From Hyphomicrobiales bacterium (GTDB taxonomy: Bacteria; Pseudomonadota; Alphaproteobacteria; Rhizobiales; Rhizobiaceae), in NCBI GenBank assembly GCA_900472175.1, contig UCHD01000012.1, positions 108,189 to 172,188 of the forward strand: a stretch of 64,000 bases of DNA. The letters are read 5' to 3'. The translations under genes and the position numbers were made by a program. The number at the start of each line of letters is the position of its first letter. Positions within the stretch are counted from its first letter, which is position 1. Positions 15,858-24,968 of this stretch are shown in pieces. Below the pieces are notes generated by a model. That model made no database searches. It was not told the DNA's origin and saw only the letters and a program-made list of their open reading frames with translations.

Positions 15858-16697
15858 ATGATGCCGCGATTGATCCTGCTTGCATTTGCCGCCATCGTTC
15901 TCCTGCATGCCCTGTGGCCGATGCCCGCCCACGCGCAAAGCGCCCGTCCGCCGGTCAGTCAGTGCCAGGCGATCGCGCAGTCTGTTCCCGACGTCACTTT
16001 CGCAAGTTTCAAACCGTCGCTTGCCCTTAACGTTCAGGCGACTGCCGACGAAGCGGTTGTTATCACCTATGTTGGCCATTCGACGTTTCTGATCGAAACG
16101 CCCGGCGGCGTGTCGATCGCCACGGATTATAGCGGCTGGTATGTACCACCGAAGGTCCCGGACGTCGTTACGATGAACAAGGCACATTCCAGTCACTATA
16201 CGCTGACGCCGGACCCGGCGATCAAGCATGTGCTGCATGGATGGGGCGATAGTGGACAGCCAGCCGATCACGATGTCGTGGTTGGCGACACCTATATCCG
16301 CAACGTCACGACGGATATCCGCGCCGGTGGCGCGACGATGGAGCCGGACGGCAATTCGATCTTCATCTTCGAGGTCGCGGGTCTTTGCATTGGCCATCTC
16401 GGGCATCTGCATCATGAACTCGACGATACCGACTATGCCGGGATCGGCCGTCTCGATGTCCTGATGGTACCGGTCGATGGTGGCCTGACGATGGGTGCGG
16501 AAAGCATGAGCCGGGTGGTGACGCGGCTGCGCTCGTCGCTGATCCTGCCGATGCACCGGCGCGGCCCGCCGGTCACCAACTTCCTGCAGATGTTTGGCGA
16601 TGGCTTCGACAAAAGCTTTGCAACACAGGCAAGCGTGACGGTATCGATGCGTTCCTTGCCAAGGAAGCCGCTGATTTATATCCTGCAGGGCGTCTGA
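15858..16697 (+). CDS. Secreted MBL-fold (UlaG-like) protein with altered metal motif
   Basis: About 279 aa. A signal peptide (PRLILLAFAAIVLLHALWPMPAHAQ) suggests export. The mature part has an MBL fold: ITYVGHSTFLIETPGGVSIATDYSG (first strands and the conserved Asp), then MNKAHSSHYT where an HxHxDH motif is expected, then GHLGHLHHELDD, MVPVDGG and LPMHRRG. The first motif reads H-S-S-H-Y, so the normal second His and the Asp are absent, while later ligands remain. It may be catalytically changed or belong to a divergent subfamily. Start is ATG 15858 (or 15861) after GAGG. Confidence 0.75.
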   Translation: MMPRLILLAFAAIVLLHALWPMPAHAQSARPPVSQCQAIAQSVPDVTFASFKPSLALNVQATADEAVVITYVGHSTFLIETPGGVSIATDYSGWYVPPKVPDVVTMNKAHSSHYTLTPDPAIKHVLHGWGDSGQPADHDVVVGDTYIRNVTTDIRAGGATMEPDGNSIFIFEVAGLCIGHLGHLHHELDDTDYAGIGRLDVLMVPVDGGLTMGAESMSRVVTRLRSSLILPMHRRGPPVTNFLQMFGDGFDKSFATQASVTVSMRSLPRKPLIYILQGV

Positions 16698-16713
16698 CCC
16701 CGGGATCCATGGA

Positions 16714-17193
16714 ATGAAGTTTTTCGCTGTCTGTCTTCTTGCCGTTCTTTCCATGACACATCAGGTTTTAGCCGACGGCGCCCCGCCGCCGCGATTGCCG
16801 ACGGTTGAAGGCGACAAGACGCCGGTGACCGTGCCGGAAACGAAAACGTTCGGGCGGCAGGAAGAATTCGTTCTGCCCTCCGGCAATATCGGCTGCATCT
16901 ACACGCCTGAAGGTGGCACACAGGTCTATCAACCGGCGGATGGCGGGCCGGAACTGGCCTGCGACCGCGTCGAGCCAAGCTATGTCCGGGCGACATTGTC
17001 CCGCAAGGGCGCTGCCACGCTCGCCAAGAATGTCGGCGATCCCAGCTGCTGCTCGGCTGGCCCGGTGCTCGACTATGGTCAGACCTGGGCTGCTGGCCCG
17101 TTCTCCTGCCTTTCGACCCGCACCGGCCTCGCCTGCGAGCGCAATGATGGCCATTCGTTCTTTCTCAGCCGCAAGCGCCTTGCCGCCAACTGA
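16714..17193 (+). CDS. Secreted cysteine-containing protein (DUF6636-like)
   Basis: A 159-aa protein with signal peptide MKFFAVCLLAVLSMTHQVLA. The mature part begins DGAPPPRLPTVEG. It has six cysteines, in SGNIGCIY, ELACDRV, DPSCCSAG, GPFSCLS and TGLACER, suggesting disulfides. The pattern F..PSGNI.C...., with GPF.C......GL.C.N..GH.F.LSR, is that of a small secreted family annotated DUF6636. Function unknown. It starts 17 bp after the MBL-fold gene and is probably co-transcribed with it. Confidence 0.7.
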   Translation: MKFFAVCLLAVLSMTHQVLADGAPPPRLPTVEGDKTPVTVPETKTFGRQEEFVLPSGNIGCIYTPEGGTQVYQPADGGPELACDRVEPSYVRATLSRKGAATLAKNVGDPSCCSAGPVLDYGQTWAAGPFSCLSTRTGLACERNDGHSFFLSRKRLAAN

Positions 17194-17280
17194 AAAAAAG
17201 CCACCCCTTCTGGACGCAAAGCGCCAATGAAACTATAAGGCGCCCAATTCCAAACACGACTAGCATGAGAAGAGGGCGCC

Positions 17281-18027
17281 ATGGCCGGCCATTCACAGTT
17301 TAAAAACATCATGCACCGCAAGGGCCGTCAGGACGCCGTGCGGTCGAAAATGTTCTCCAAGCTCGCGCGCGAAATCACCGTTGCGGTCAAGGGCGGTTTG
17401 CCTGACCCGACGATGAATGCGCGCCTGCGCCTGGCGATCCAGAACGCCAAGGCGCAGTCGATGCCGAAGGACAATATCGAGCGCGCCATCAAGAAGGGTT
17501 CCGGTGCCGATGGCGAGAACTATGAAGAAGTCCGGTATGAAGGCTATGGCCCGGGCGGCGTTGCCGTTATCGTCGAAGCTTTGACCGACAACCGTAACCG
17601 CACGGCCTCCAACGTCCGCTCAACCTTCACCAAGGCCGGCGGCGCGCTGGGCGAAACGGGTTCCGTCTCCTTCTCGTTCGACCGCGTCGGTGAAATCTCC
17701 TACAAGCTCTCGGCTGGCGATGCCGACACGGTGATGGAAGCCGCGATCGAAGCCGGTGCCGACGATGTGACCACCGACGAGGACGGGCATTTCATCATCT
17801 GCGGTTTCGAAGCCATCGGCGATGTCTCCAAGGCCCTTGAAGCGACGCTCGGCGAAGCCGATACAGTCAAGGCGATCTGGAAGGCCCAGAACACGGTGCC
17901 GGTCGATGAAGAACGCGCCCAGTCGCTGATGAAGCTGATCGATACGCTGGAAGACGACGATGACGTGCAGAACGTCTACACCAACTTCGAAGTCTCCGAC
18001 GAAGTGATGGCCAAGCTCTCGGCCTGA
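17281..18027 (+). CDS. yebC: YebC/PmpR family protein
   Basis: A 248-aa YebC. The N-terminus [37 protein letters not shown] is the family signature; the middle shows [30 protein letters not shown], and the C-terminus ends [20 protein letters not shown]. Family members act as DNA-binding regulators or, as recently shown for some, help ribosomes translate proline stretches. In E. coli yebC lies beside ruvC; here the ruv genes follow about 1.7 kb later with a cupin and an oxidoreductase between. Confidence 0.92.
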   Translation: MAGHSQFKNIMHRKGRQDAVRSKMFSKLAREITVAVKGGLPDPTMNARLRLAIQNAKAQSMPKDNIERAIKKGSGADGENYEEVRYEGYGPGGVAVIVEALTDNRNRTASNVRSTFTKAGGALGETGSVSFSFDRVGEISYKLSAGDADTVMEAAIEAGADDVTTDEDGHFIICGFEAIGDVSKALEATLGEADTVKAIWKAQNTVPVDEERAQSLMKLIDTLEDDDDVQNVYTNFEVSDEVMAKLSA

Positions 18028-18120
18028 TTTGCGCCGGTTCACGTCACCGCCTGTCGGGATTGGCAAGCCAGTTCCGGCAGCTTGGTATTAGGCTCCTCTC
18101 TTTTGGAGAGAGTATTGACC

Positions 18121-18471
18121 ATGCAGACTGTGACGAAACTTGCGGCACCGGTGGCCGCTGACGGCGACCCGGCAACACTGGATGGCTGGGTTGTCGTATC
18201 CGGAACGCCGTCGATGAAGACCTGGGCGCTGCATACGTCGTCCGACGGTTCGATGGTTTCCGGCTACTGGGAAGCGACGCCTGGCACCTACCACGCGACT
18301 TACACGGCCTACGAGTTCGTCCACATGATCGCCGGCAAGATCATCATCACACCGGATGGCGGTACGCCGGTCACGGTTGTTGCTGGTGACGCCTTCGTCG
18401 TTGAGGCCGATTTCAAAGGCACATGGGAAATCCTTGAAACGGTGCGCAAGCACTTCGATTTCAAGGTTTAA
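18121..18471 (+). CDS. Cupin domain protein (DUF861-like)
   Basis: A 116-aa single-domain cupin. It shows MVSGYWEATPGTYHATYTAYEFVHMIAGKIIITPDGGTPVTVVAGDAFVVEADFKGTWEILETVRKHFDF, fitting the (S)-ureidoglycine aminohydrolase-like cupin family (E at the first cupin motif, GD.F and GTWE at the second). Members are usually cytoplasmic; no signal peptide is seen. The substrate is unknown. I chose the ATG at 18121 because similarity begins just after it. It ends in a strong terminator at 18497-18525. Confidence 0.8.
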   Translation: MQTVTKLAAPVAADGDPATLDGWVVVSGTPSMKTWALHTSSDGSMVSGYWEATPGTYHATYTAYEFVHMIAGKIIITPDGGTPVTVVAGDAFVVEADFKGTWEILETVRKHFDFKV

Positions 18472-18496
18472 GCCTGATCCCAGATTGAGTTTGTGG

Positions 18497-18525
18497 ATAC
18501 CCCGGACTTCTCCGGGGTATTTTTT
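18497..18525 (+). terminator. Strong bidirectional terminator after cupin gene
   Basis: ATACCCCGGA (18497-18506) pairs perfectly with TCCGGGGTAT (18511-18520) across a CTTC tetraloop, followed by TTTTT. It overlaps the stop region of the convergent oxidoreductase gene. Confidence 0.9.
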
Positions 18526-19525
18526 ATGCCGCTTGCGCGAGTTTCTGCTGCGCGTCCGCAAACAGCCGGACGGATTTCAGCCGGGCGTCCATGTCGAAGA
18601 TTGGCATGGAGACGATCACCTCATCGGCATCGGTCTGGCCGATGAATTGGTCGAGTTTCGTCCTGATCGTCTCCGGTCCGCCGACCACGGCATAGGTCAT
18701 GGCGTGATCCACGAAGATCTTTTCATTGTCGCTCCACAGGCCGTCCATTGAATCCACCGGCGGCGGGAACTGGCCACGGGCGTTGCGGCGCAGCGCCACG
18801 AAGGATTGCTGCATCGAGGTGAAGAGGTGGCTGGCTTCGGCGTCGGTATCGGCGGCGACGCCCATGATGCCGACCATGGCATAGGGCTGGTCGAGATATT
18901 GCGACGGCTCGAAGCGCTCGCGATAGATTTCCAAGGCTGACAGGAGCATGTCCGGGGCAAAATGCGAGGCGAAGGCGAAGGGCAGGCCGAGCATGCCGGC
19001 CAGATGCGCGCTGAAATGGCTGGAGCCGAGCAGCCAGATCGGCACGTTGCTATCGGCGCCGGGCACAGCGATCAGGTCCTGACCGTCCTTGATGGGGCCG
19101 AGCAAAGCCTGCAATTCGACGACGTCATTGGGGAAATTGTTGGCGCTGGCTTCCATGTTGCGGCGAAGTGCAGATGCGGTGCGCATGTCGGTTCCCGGCG
19201 CGCGGCCGAGGCCAAGATCGATACGGCCGGGATAGAGCGCGGCCAGCGTTCCGAACTGCTCGGCAATCACCAACGGCGAATGGTTGGGCAGCATGATGCC
19301 GCCGGAGCCGACGCGGATCGTCTTGGTGCCGGCTGCCACATGCGAAATGACGATCGATGTTGCAGCACTTGCGATGCCCTTCATGCCGTGATGTTCGGCC
19401 AGCCAGAAACGCTTGTAGCCGGATGCTTCCGCTTCCTGCGCCAGCCTGCGCGAATTTTGCAAGGCTTGCGAAGCATCTGACCCTTGCGTGATTGGCGAAA
19501 GGTCGAGGATCGAAAAGGGCACCAT
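18524..19525 (-). CDS. LLM class flavin-dependent oxidoreductase
   Basis: A 333-aa bacterial-luciferase-like monooxygenase. Typical features are the N-terminal [47 protein letters not shown] (SY..FWLAEHH), then [40 protein letters not shown], and [25 protein letters not shown]. The subfamily with the MsnO8/luxA-like group motif is common in rhizobia. It should use reduced FMN and oxygen on an unknown substrate. Start is ATG 19525; a long upstream open frame overlaps the ruvC promoter and gene and is not credible. It is divergent from ruvC. Confidence 0.85.
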   Translation of the reverse strand: MVPFSILDLSPITQGSDASQALQNSRRLAQEAEASGYKRFWLAEHHGMKGIASAATSIVISHVAAGTKTIRVGSGGIMLPNHSPLVIAEQFGTLAALYPGRIDLGLGRAPGTDMRTASALRRNMEASANNFPNDVVELQALLGPIKDGQDLIAVPGADSNVPIWLLGSSHFSAHLAGMLGLPFAFASHFAPDMLLSALEIYRERFEPSQYLDQPYAMVGIMGVAADTDAEASHLFTSMQQSFVALRRNARGQFPPPVDSMDGLWSDNEKIFVDHAMTYAVVGGPETIRTKLDQFIGQTDADEVIVSMPIFDMDARLKSVRLFADAQQKLAQAA

Positions 19526-19699
19526 GGGAAAAGCCTTCGATGAATGGAACTGATAGAAGCCTATGTAAGATCGAATTTCGTAAATCCAACCCTGGACGGC
19601 GAAATGTGATAGGGGGCGAACAGCTGAATTCTTGCGGATGTTTTTGTTTTGTTCACATTTTGCTGGCAGCGTCCGGGCATGAGTATTAAGCTTCCCACC

Positions 19700-20212
19700 A
19701 TGCAAAACACGATTCGCATCATCGGCATTGATCCGGGCCTGCGCCGTACCGGTTGGGGCGTCATCGATACGCTCGGCAATTCCCTGCGTTTCGTCGCCTC
19801 CGGCACTGTTACTTCGGATGGAGACATGGATCTGGCCTCGCGGCTTTGCCAGTTGCACGATGGTTTGGCCGATGTCATTCACGTTCACAAGCCGGATGAG
19901 GCGGCCGTCGAGCAGACTTTCGTCAACAAGGATGCGGTGGCGACCCTCAAGCTTGGCCAAGCCCGCGGCATTGCCATGCTTGTGCCAGCACGGGCGGGAT
20001 TGCAGGTCGCTGAATATGCGCCGAATGCGGTGAAGAAATCCGTCATCGGCGTTGGTCATGGTGAGAAGCAGCAAATCCACATGATGCTGAAAATCCTGAT
20101 GCCCAAGGCCGAATTCAAGGGCAATGACGCGGCTGATGCCTTGGCGATCGCTATTTGCCACGCCCACAATCGCGGTGGCGCCCGCATGCGCATGGCGGCA
20201 CTCGCAGGCTGA
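19700..20212 (+). CDS. ruvC: Holliday junction resolvase RuvC
   Basis: A 170-aa endonuclease that cuts Holliday junctions. It shows [19 protein letters not shown] (catalytic Asp in GIDPG), [23 protein letters not shown] (catalytic Glu), and the C-terminal [17 protein letters not shown] with the last acidic residues (D.AD). I chose ATG 19700 ([13 protein letters not shown]) as in rhizobial homologues; an ATG at 19679 would add seven residues. It would normally be followed at once by ruvA; here a vapBC pair lies between. Confidence 0.93.
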   Translation: MQNTIRIIGIDPGLRRTGWGVIDTLGNSLRFVASGTVTSDGDMDLASRLCQLHDGLADVIHVHKPDEAAVEQTFVNKDAVATLKLGQARGIAMLVPARAGLQVAEYAPNAVKKSVIGVGHGEKQQIHMMLKILMPKAEFKGNDAADALAIAICHAHNRGGARMRMAALAG

Positions 20213-20253
20213 TTTGTTCTTGACTTGTTCTGTTTTGGCGCTTAAGTAATACC

Positions 20254-20266
20254 TCAGAGGTATTAC
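20254..20266. promoter_or_regulatory. Palindrome before vapB, possible VapBC operator
   Basis: The word TACCTCAGAGGTA is a near-perfect inverted repeat lying just before the vapB ATG, overlapping its Shine-Dalgarno. VapB/VapBC complexes usually repress their own promoter through such palindromes; that this one is bound is inference. Confidence 0.45.
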
Positions 20267-20267
20267 C

Positions 20268-20534
20268 ATGCGTGTGACGGAAAAAGGTCAGGTGACTATC
20301 CCGAAGGAAATCAGAGACCGCCTCGGTATCGTGCCGGGATCGGAGGTGGATTTCGTTGCGTCCAGCAAGGGCGCGTTGCTGGTGCGGGTGGATGCTGCGG
20401 TGAACGAGCCGGTTATCCGTGACTTTGACGACTGGGCAGCCAGCGTGAAGGGAACGTTTGACACCGGAGGCAAGAGCACGGACGAGTTCATGATCTGGCT
20501 GAGGGGCGAACGTGACGATCTCGTCCCTCGTTGA
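20268..20534 (+). CDS. vapB: VapB-type antitoxin (AbrB fold)
   Basis: An 88-aa protein whose N-terminal 45 residues form a swapped-hairpin AbrB/SpoVT domain: [32 protein letters not shown]. The C-terminal tail ([36 protein letters not shown]) is the toxin-binding region. The ATG follows TACCTCAGAGGTATTACC, in which TACCTCAGAGGTA is a palindrome that could be the autoregulatory operator and also carries the AGAGG ribosome site. It overlaps vapC by 23 bp. Confidence 0.9.
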   Translation: MRVTEKGQVTIPKEIRDRLGIVPGSEVDFVASSKGALLVRVDAAVNEPVIRDFDDWAASVKGTFDTGGKSTDEFMIWLRGERDDLVPR

Positions 20535-20931
20535 TACCAATATCTTCATTGATGTTCTCGGGCCTGAAACGCCCATTCGCCCATGGTCGCTTAAAGCTCT
20601 GCGGCAATGCGTCAGCGACGGAACATTGGTCCTTAGCTCGATTGTTTGGTCCGAACTTGCGGCGTCGCCCATTTCAGAAGGAGAGCTGCTTGCGGCCTTG
20701 AGCTGGCTTGACCCCAAACGTGAAAATATCCCGTACGAGGCGGCATTCCGAGCGGGTAAGGCGCATCGTGCCTATCGTCTTGCCGGTGGTCAGCGGGAGC
20801 GGACATTGCCGGATTTTCTCATCGGCGCCCATGCCGACTGGCGCAGACACCGTCTGTTGACGAGGGATGGGGCCAGATACAGTTCTTATTTCCCTTCCGT
20901 CGAACTGATCACGCCGGACACTCACCCATGA
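20512..20931 (+). CDS. vapC: VapC-type PIN-domain toxin
   Basis: A 139-aa PIN-domain ribonuclease. The four acidic positions are visible: the Asp in [12 protein letters not shown], the Glu in [11 protein letters not shown], the Asp in [11 protein letters not shown] and the Asp in LLTRDGARY. The start is a GTG at 20512 with GAGGGG upstream, inside the vapB reading frame, as is usual for translationally coupled toxin-antitoxin pairs. VapC toxins cleave initiator tRNA or rRNA; the target here is unknown. The module sits between ruvC and ruvA. Confidence 0.9.
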   Translation: MTISSLVDTNIFIDVLGPETPIRPWSLKALRQCVSDGTLVLSSIVWSELAASPISEGELLAALSWLDPKRENIPYEAAFRAGKAHRAYRLAGGQRERTLPDFLIGAHADWRRHRLLTRDGARYSSYFPSVELITPDTHP

Positions 20932-20944
20932 AGGATTTTGCGCC

Positions 20945-21562
20945 ATGATCGGCAAGCTGAAGGGAACGATCGACGAGATCGGTGACGACCATGTCGTTGT
21001 CGATGTACATGGCGTCGGCTATGTCGCCCATTGTTCGTCGCGCACGCTGTCGAAAATCGGCTCGCCGGGCGAAGCGATCGTGCTGTTTATCGAAACCTAT
21101 GTGCGCGAAGATCAATTACGGCTGTTTGGTTTCCTGTCGGCGCTGGAGCGGGAATGGTTCCGGCTGCTGCAGAGCGTGCAGGGTGTCGGCTCCAAGGTGG
21201 CGCTTGCCGTTCTTTCCGTGCTGACGCCCGGCGAACTGGCCAATGCCATTGCGTTGCAGGACAAGACCTCGGTGTCGCGAGCGCCCGGCGTCGGGCCGAA
21301 GGTTGCCGTGCGCATTGTCACCGAACTCAAGAACAAGGCACCGGCCTTTGCCGGCGAGGCGGGTGCCAATATCGGCCTGAAGCAGGAGCTTGGCGAAGGC
21401 GTCGCCTCGGCGCCGGTCTCCGATGCGGTCTCGGCGCTCAGCAATCTCGGCTACTCGCGCGATCAGGCAGCCAATGCGGTGGCGGCGGCGTTGAAGAATG
21501 GCGGTGAGGGGCTGGACAGCGCCAAGCTGATCCGGCTGGGGCTGAAAGAGCTGGCGCGCTAA
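20945..21562 (+). CDS. ruvA: Holliday junction branch migration protein RuvA
   Basis: A 205-aa RuvA. Domain I starts [26 protein letters not shown]. Two helix-hairpin-helix motifs follow ([18 protein letters not shown] and [22 protein letters not shown]), and domain III is at the C-terminus ([22 protein letters not shown]), which contacts RuvB. RuvA tetramers hold the junction open. It starts 14 bp after vapC, so transcription through the toxin-antitoxin pair is likely. Confidence 0.93.
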   Translation: MIGKLKGTIDEIGDDHVVVDVHGVGYVAHCSSRTLSKIGSPGEAIVLFIETYVREDQLRLFGFLSALEREWFRLLQSVQGVGSKVALAVLSVLTPGELANAIALQDKTSVSRAPGVGPKVAVRIVTELKNKAPAFAGEAGANIGLKQELGEGVASAPVSDAVSALSNLGYSRDQAANAVAAALKNGGEGLDSAKLIRLGLKELAR

Positions 21563-21602
21563 CTGCGTTGCCCTGGCGTTCGAGGCATGAGATTGAGTGT
21601 AC

Positions 21603-22643
21603 ATGAGTGAAGAGCAGAGACTGATCACCCCAGAAAAGCGCGGCGAGGATCTGGATACGACCCTGCGGCCGCAGACGCTGGACGAGTTTACCGGTCAGGC
21701 GGAAGCGCGTGCCAATCTGAAAATTTTCATCGAGGCGGCAAAGAACCGCGGCGAGGCGCTGGACCATGTTCTGTTCGTCGGTCCGCCCGGCCTTGGCAAG
21801 ACGACGCTGGCGCAGATCATGGCCAAGGAACTCGGCGTCAATTTCCGCTCGACATCCGGTCCCGTGATCGCCAAGGCCGGTGATCTTGCCGCCCTTCTGA
21901 CCAATCTCGAAGACCGGGACGTGCTGTTCATTGACGAAATCCACCGGCTGAACCCAGCCGTCGAGGAAATCCTCTATCCGGCGATGGAGGATTTTCAGCT
22001 CGACCTGATCATCGGCGAGGGTCCGGCGGCGCGCTCGGTGAAGATCGACCTGTCGAAATTTACGCTGGTCGCCGCCACTACCCGGCTTGGGCTGTTGACG
22101 ACGCCGCTGCGCGACCGGTTTGGCATTCCGGTGCGCTTGAGTTTCTATACGGTCGAGGAGTTGGAACTGATCGTCAGGCGTGGAGCTAGGCTGATGGGTC
22201 TCGGTATTACGGATGACGGTGCCCGAGAAATCGCCCGCCGGGCGCGCGGCACGCCGCGCATCGCGGGCCGGCTTCTGCGCCGGGTGCGTGATTTTGCCGA
22301 AGTCGCCAAGGCTGAGGCTGTGACCAAGCAGATCGCCGACGAGGCGCTGACACGGTTGCTGGTTGACAATATGGGCCTCGATCAACTCGACAAACGTTAT
22401 CTGACCATGATTGCGCTGAATTTTGGTGGCGGTCCGGTTGGCATTGAAACCATTGCGGCAGGGCTGTCTGAACCCCGCGACGCGATCGAAGACATCATCG
22501 AACCCTACATGATCCAGCAGGGTTTTATCCAGCGTACGCCGCGCGGGCGTATTTTAACCGCAAACGCATGGAAACACCTTGGATTGCAGGTGCCGAAGGA
22601 TCTGGAAGCCACTCAGTTCCGGCTGTTCCAAGAGGATGATTGA
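21603..22643 (+). CDS. ruvB: Holliday junction DNA helicase RuvB
   Basis: A 346-aa AAA+ motor. Walker A is [12 protein letters not shown], Walker B is [15 protein letters not shown], sensor 1 is [18 protein letters not shown] and the arginine finger lies in [11 protein letters not shown]-terminal winged helix follows ([40 protein letters not shown]). I chose ATG 21603 ([18 protein letters not shown]) as in rhizobial homologues; GTG 21597 adds two residues. It completes the ruv operon 40 bp after ruvA. Confidence 0.95.
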   Translation: MSEEQRLITPEKRGEDLDTTLRPQTLDEFTGQAEARANLKIFIEAAKNRGEALDHVLFVGPPGLGKTTLAQIMAKELGVNFRSTSGPVIAKAGDLAALLTNLEDRDVLFIDEIHRLNPAVEEILYPAMEDFQLDLIIGEGPAARSVKIDLSKFTLVAATTRLGLLTTPLRDRFGIPVRLSFYTVEELELIVRRGARLMGLGITDDGAREIARRARGTPRIAGRLLRRVRDFAEVAKAEAVTKQIADEALTRLLVDNMGLDQLDKRYLTMIALNFGGGPVGIETIAAGLSEPRDAIEDIIEPYMIQQGFIQRTPRGRILTANAWKHLGLQVPKDLEATQFRLFQEDD

Positions 22644-23516
22644 TTGTTGACGCGGCGGAGCTTTGTCAGAACGCTTGGTGCCCTGATGTTGTCGGGCGTC
22701 GCGTCCGGGGCCTATGCCGTGGGGATCGAGCCCGTGGGGCGGCCGCGGGTCGTTCGCTACAATCTGGTGCCAAACAAATGGCCGGCCGGGCTGAAACTGC
22801 GGTTGGTGATCCTGGCCGATCTTCATGCGTGCAGACCCTGGATGCCACCGCGCCGGATCGGCGATATCTGCGATCAAGCCAATGCGCTTGAGGGCGACGT
22901 GATCCTGCTGTTGGGCGATTTTCTCTCCGGCATGCGCATGGGCGGAAACCGGATAACGTCCGATGAGTGGGCAGGCAAACTTGCCCGTCTTGCTGCGCCT
23001 CTTGGCGTTCATGCGGTCATGGGAAACCATGACTGGATCGACGATCCCGACGCGATGATCGCAGGCACGGGGCCGACGATCGTGCACAAGGCACTGGCCT
23101 CGATCAACGTCCCTGTTTACGAGAATCAAGCGGCCCGTTTTGAAAAGGACGGCGAAGGCTTTTGGCTGGCAGGTCTTGCCGATCAGATCGGCCCACGCGA
23201 AGGCCTCGACGATTTGCCAGGAACCCTGGCGCAGGTCACAGACGAAGCGCCGGTCATCCTGATGGCGCATGAGCCGGATGTTTTTCCAACGGTGCCGAAC
23301 AGGGTATCCGTGACGTTGTCGGGGCATACGCATGGCGGGCAGATCCGGCTGTTCGGCTATTCACCGATCGTGCCTTCGCGCTACCGTAACAGGTACGCCT
23401 ACGGGCATATCGTTGAAAACGAATGTAACCTGATCGTTTCAGGCGGCCTCGGTTGCTCGATTGCCCCGATCCGCTTCGGCTCGCCGCCGGAAATCGTCGT
23501 CGTCGAACTTGGATAG
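22644..23516 (+). CDS. Tat-exported metallophosphoesterase (YaeI-like)
   Basis: A 290-aa calcineurin-like phosphoesterase. The N-terminus LTRRSFVRTLGALMLSGVASGAYA has a twin-arginine motif (RRSFVR) plus a hydrophobic segment. Metal motifs follow: LVILADLHACRP (D.H), LLLGDF, VMGNHDW (GNHD), MAHEPD and LSGHTHGGQ (GHTHGGQ). It resembles YaeI/YkuE enzymes acting on lipid substrates such as UDP-diacylglucosamine. The start is a TTG one base past the ruvB stop (AGAGG eight bases before). The Tat motif would be lost with any later ATG. Confidence 0.83.
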   Translation: MLTRRSFVRTLGALMLSGVASGAYAVGIEPVGRPRVVRYNLVPNKWPAGLKLRLVILADLHACRPWMPPRRIGDICDQANALEGDVILLLGDFLSGMRMGGNRITSDEWAGKLARLAAPLGVHAVMGNHDWIDDPDAMIAGTGPTIVHKALASINVPVYENQAARFEKDGEGFWLAGLADQIGPREGLDDLPGTLAQVTDEAPVILMAHEPDVFPTVPNRVSVTLSGHTHGGQIRLFGYSPIVPSRYRNRYAYGHIVENECNLIVSGGLGCSIAPIRFGSPPEIVVVELG

Positions 23517-23519
23517 ATC

Positions 23520-24029
23520 ATGCCCAAACGCAAGATGATCCGGATGGATGGACCGCACAGGCGGCGGTTCAATTTTCGCATTGCCGGGCTTGGTTTTCGC
23601 GAGGGGCATGTTCTGGTGCATCGGGCCGTGCATGAGGATTTCTGGACGTTTCCGGGCGGGCGGGCCGAGATCGGCGAGACGTCGGTGGAGACGCTGAAAC
23701 GCGAGATGGTCGAGGAACTGGGCGTCGAGGTCACCGTCGGCCGCTTGCTGTGGACCGTGGAAAATTTCTTCCGCTACGAAGAGCGCGACTATCACGAGAT
23801 CGGCTTCTACTACCAGATGGAAATCCCCGGGGATTTTCCGTTTCATCCAAGCGACATCGTGCATCGCCTGAGGGACGGCAAGAACGACCTTGAATTCAAA
23901 TGGGTGAAGGCGACCAGAGCGGCGCTCACGGAACTGGATATTCCCCCCTATTTCATTGCCGAGCAGATCGAGACGCTGCCGGTGACGCCGGTGCACATCA
24001 TCTGGGATGATGGCAATCTCGACCGGTAG
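23520..24029 (+). CDS. Nudix hydrolase
   Basis: A 169-aa Nudix protein. The Nudix box spans about residues 42-64: it starts GGRAEIGE and ends with REMVEELGV, matching G-x5-E-x7-RE-U-x-EE-x-G-U exactly. It should hydrolyse a nucleoside diphosphate linked to another moiety; the substrate cannot be read. It starts 3 bp after the phosphoesterase gene and is probably the last gene of that operon, with a small hairpin (CCGCCC 24036-24041 with GGGCGG 24048-24053) after the stop. Confidence 0.87.
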   Translation: MPKRKMIRMDGPHRRRFNFRIAGLGFREGHVLVHRAVHEDFWTFPGGRAEIGETSVETLKREMVEELGVEVTVGRLLWTVENFFRYEERDYHEIGFYYQMEIPGDFPFHPSDIVHRLRDGKNDLEFKWVKATRAALTELDIPPYFIAEQIETLPVTPVHIIWDDGNLDR

Positions 24030-24035
24030 GCGGCC

Positions 24036-24058
24036 CCGCCCGAAGATGGGCGGCTTTT
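24036..24058 (+). terminator. Terminator between nudix gene and sqdC
   Basis: CCGCCC (24036-24041) pairs with GGGCGG (24048-24053) across a six-base loop, followed by CTTTTC. It lies in the 38-bp gap between two convergent genes and may serve both directions. Confidence 0.6.
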
Positions 24059-24067
24059 CGATGCCTT

Positions 24068-24955
24068 CTAAGCCAAGTGTCTTATCGTCTGTTTGAGCCG
24101 TTCCATTCCACCCGGCTTCCAGCCCAGCGCCTCGATCTTGCAGGTGTCCATGGCATTGTAGCCCGCCTTTCCCGCTGCGGCAGGCAAGGGGTGGGGGCAG
24201 CCGGTGGCCCGTTGCAGGATCGACATGATTTCATGGGTATCGGTCAGGAAATCGGAGACGTTGAAAATCTCGCCATTGACCCGCACAGGATCGGATTCCA
24301 GCATCAGGCGAACGGCGCGGGCGACGTCGTCGCCATGCACTTCAGTGCCAGCGCGGACGGCTATCTGCCTACCGGCCAGATAATCCTCGAAAAGCTCAGC
24401 CCATTTATGCCGCCGGCCCGGTCCTCCCGGTCCGTAGATGCCGGTCGCCCGCAAGCTTGCCGTGACGAAACCATGGCCGCAGAGCGAGCGCAGGCTTCGC
24501 TCGGCCTGCAGCTTCACATCGCCATAGAGAGTGCCGGGCTTGCCGGGCATGTCTTCTTTCAACAGCGCGCCTGGCGGTTGCGGACCATAAGCTGCGCGGC
24601 TGGACAGGAAGACGCAGCGGCGCACGCCGGCATCGCGGGCGGTTTCGAACAGCCGCACGGTTCCGTCGAGATTGGCGCGCTGGAACCCTTGCGGATCATC
24701 GCCCTCTCCGCCGCGGTATTTTCCAGGTACGTGGTCGAAGGCGGCATGAACGAAATAATAGACGTGATCAAAGGCCTCGATCTCGTCTGCATCCGGATCG
24801 AGCCGCAGGGGTACGAAAGCAACCTCCTTGGAGAAGAAGCCGGATTCCGGCGCGGTCCGTCCGCCCACGCTAACCTTGTAGCCTTTGGCCAGCAGGTGCT
24901 CGACGATGAAGCGGCCAACATAGCCGGTGCCGCCGGAAACGAGAACGCGTGTCAT
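24068..24955 (-). CDS. sqdC: SqdC-like NAD-dependent epimerase/reductase
   Basis: A 295-aa short-chain (extended SDR) protein. The Rossmann motif is VLVSGGTGYVGRFIVEHLL. A serine-rich strand with FLSSRAAYGP and a following GTLYGDVKLQAE (YxxxK) give the catalytic pair. In Rhodobacter and Sinorhizobium, sqdC sits at the end of sqdBDC. Loss of sqdC in Rhodobacter leads to build-up of a sulfoquinovosyl-dihydroxyacetone side product, but its exact reaction is unsettled. Start ATG 24955 has AGGAA before it. Called on context and fold. Confidence 0.75.
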   Translation of the reverse strand: MTRVLVSGGTGYVGRFIVEHLLAKGYKVSVGGRTAPESGFFSKEVAFVPLRLDPDADEIEAFDHVYYFVHAAFDHVPGKYRGGEGDDPQGFQRANLDGTVRLFETARDAGVRRCVFLSSRAAYGPQPPGALLKEDMPGKPGTLYGDVKLQAERSLRSLCGHGFVTASLRATGIYGPGGPGRRHKWAELFEDYLAGRQIAVRAGTEVHGDDVARAVRLMLESDPVRVNGEIFNVSDFLTDTHEIMSILQRATGCPHPLPAAAGKAGYNAMDTCKIEALGWKPGGMERLKQTIRHLA

Positions 24956-24968
24956 GAGTTTCCTGATG

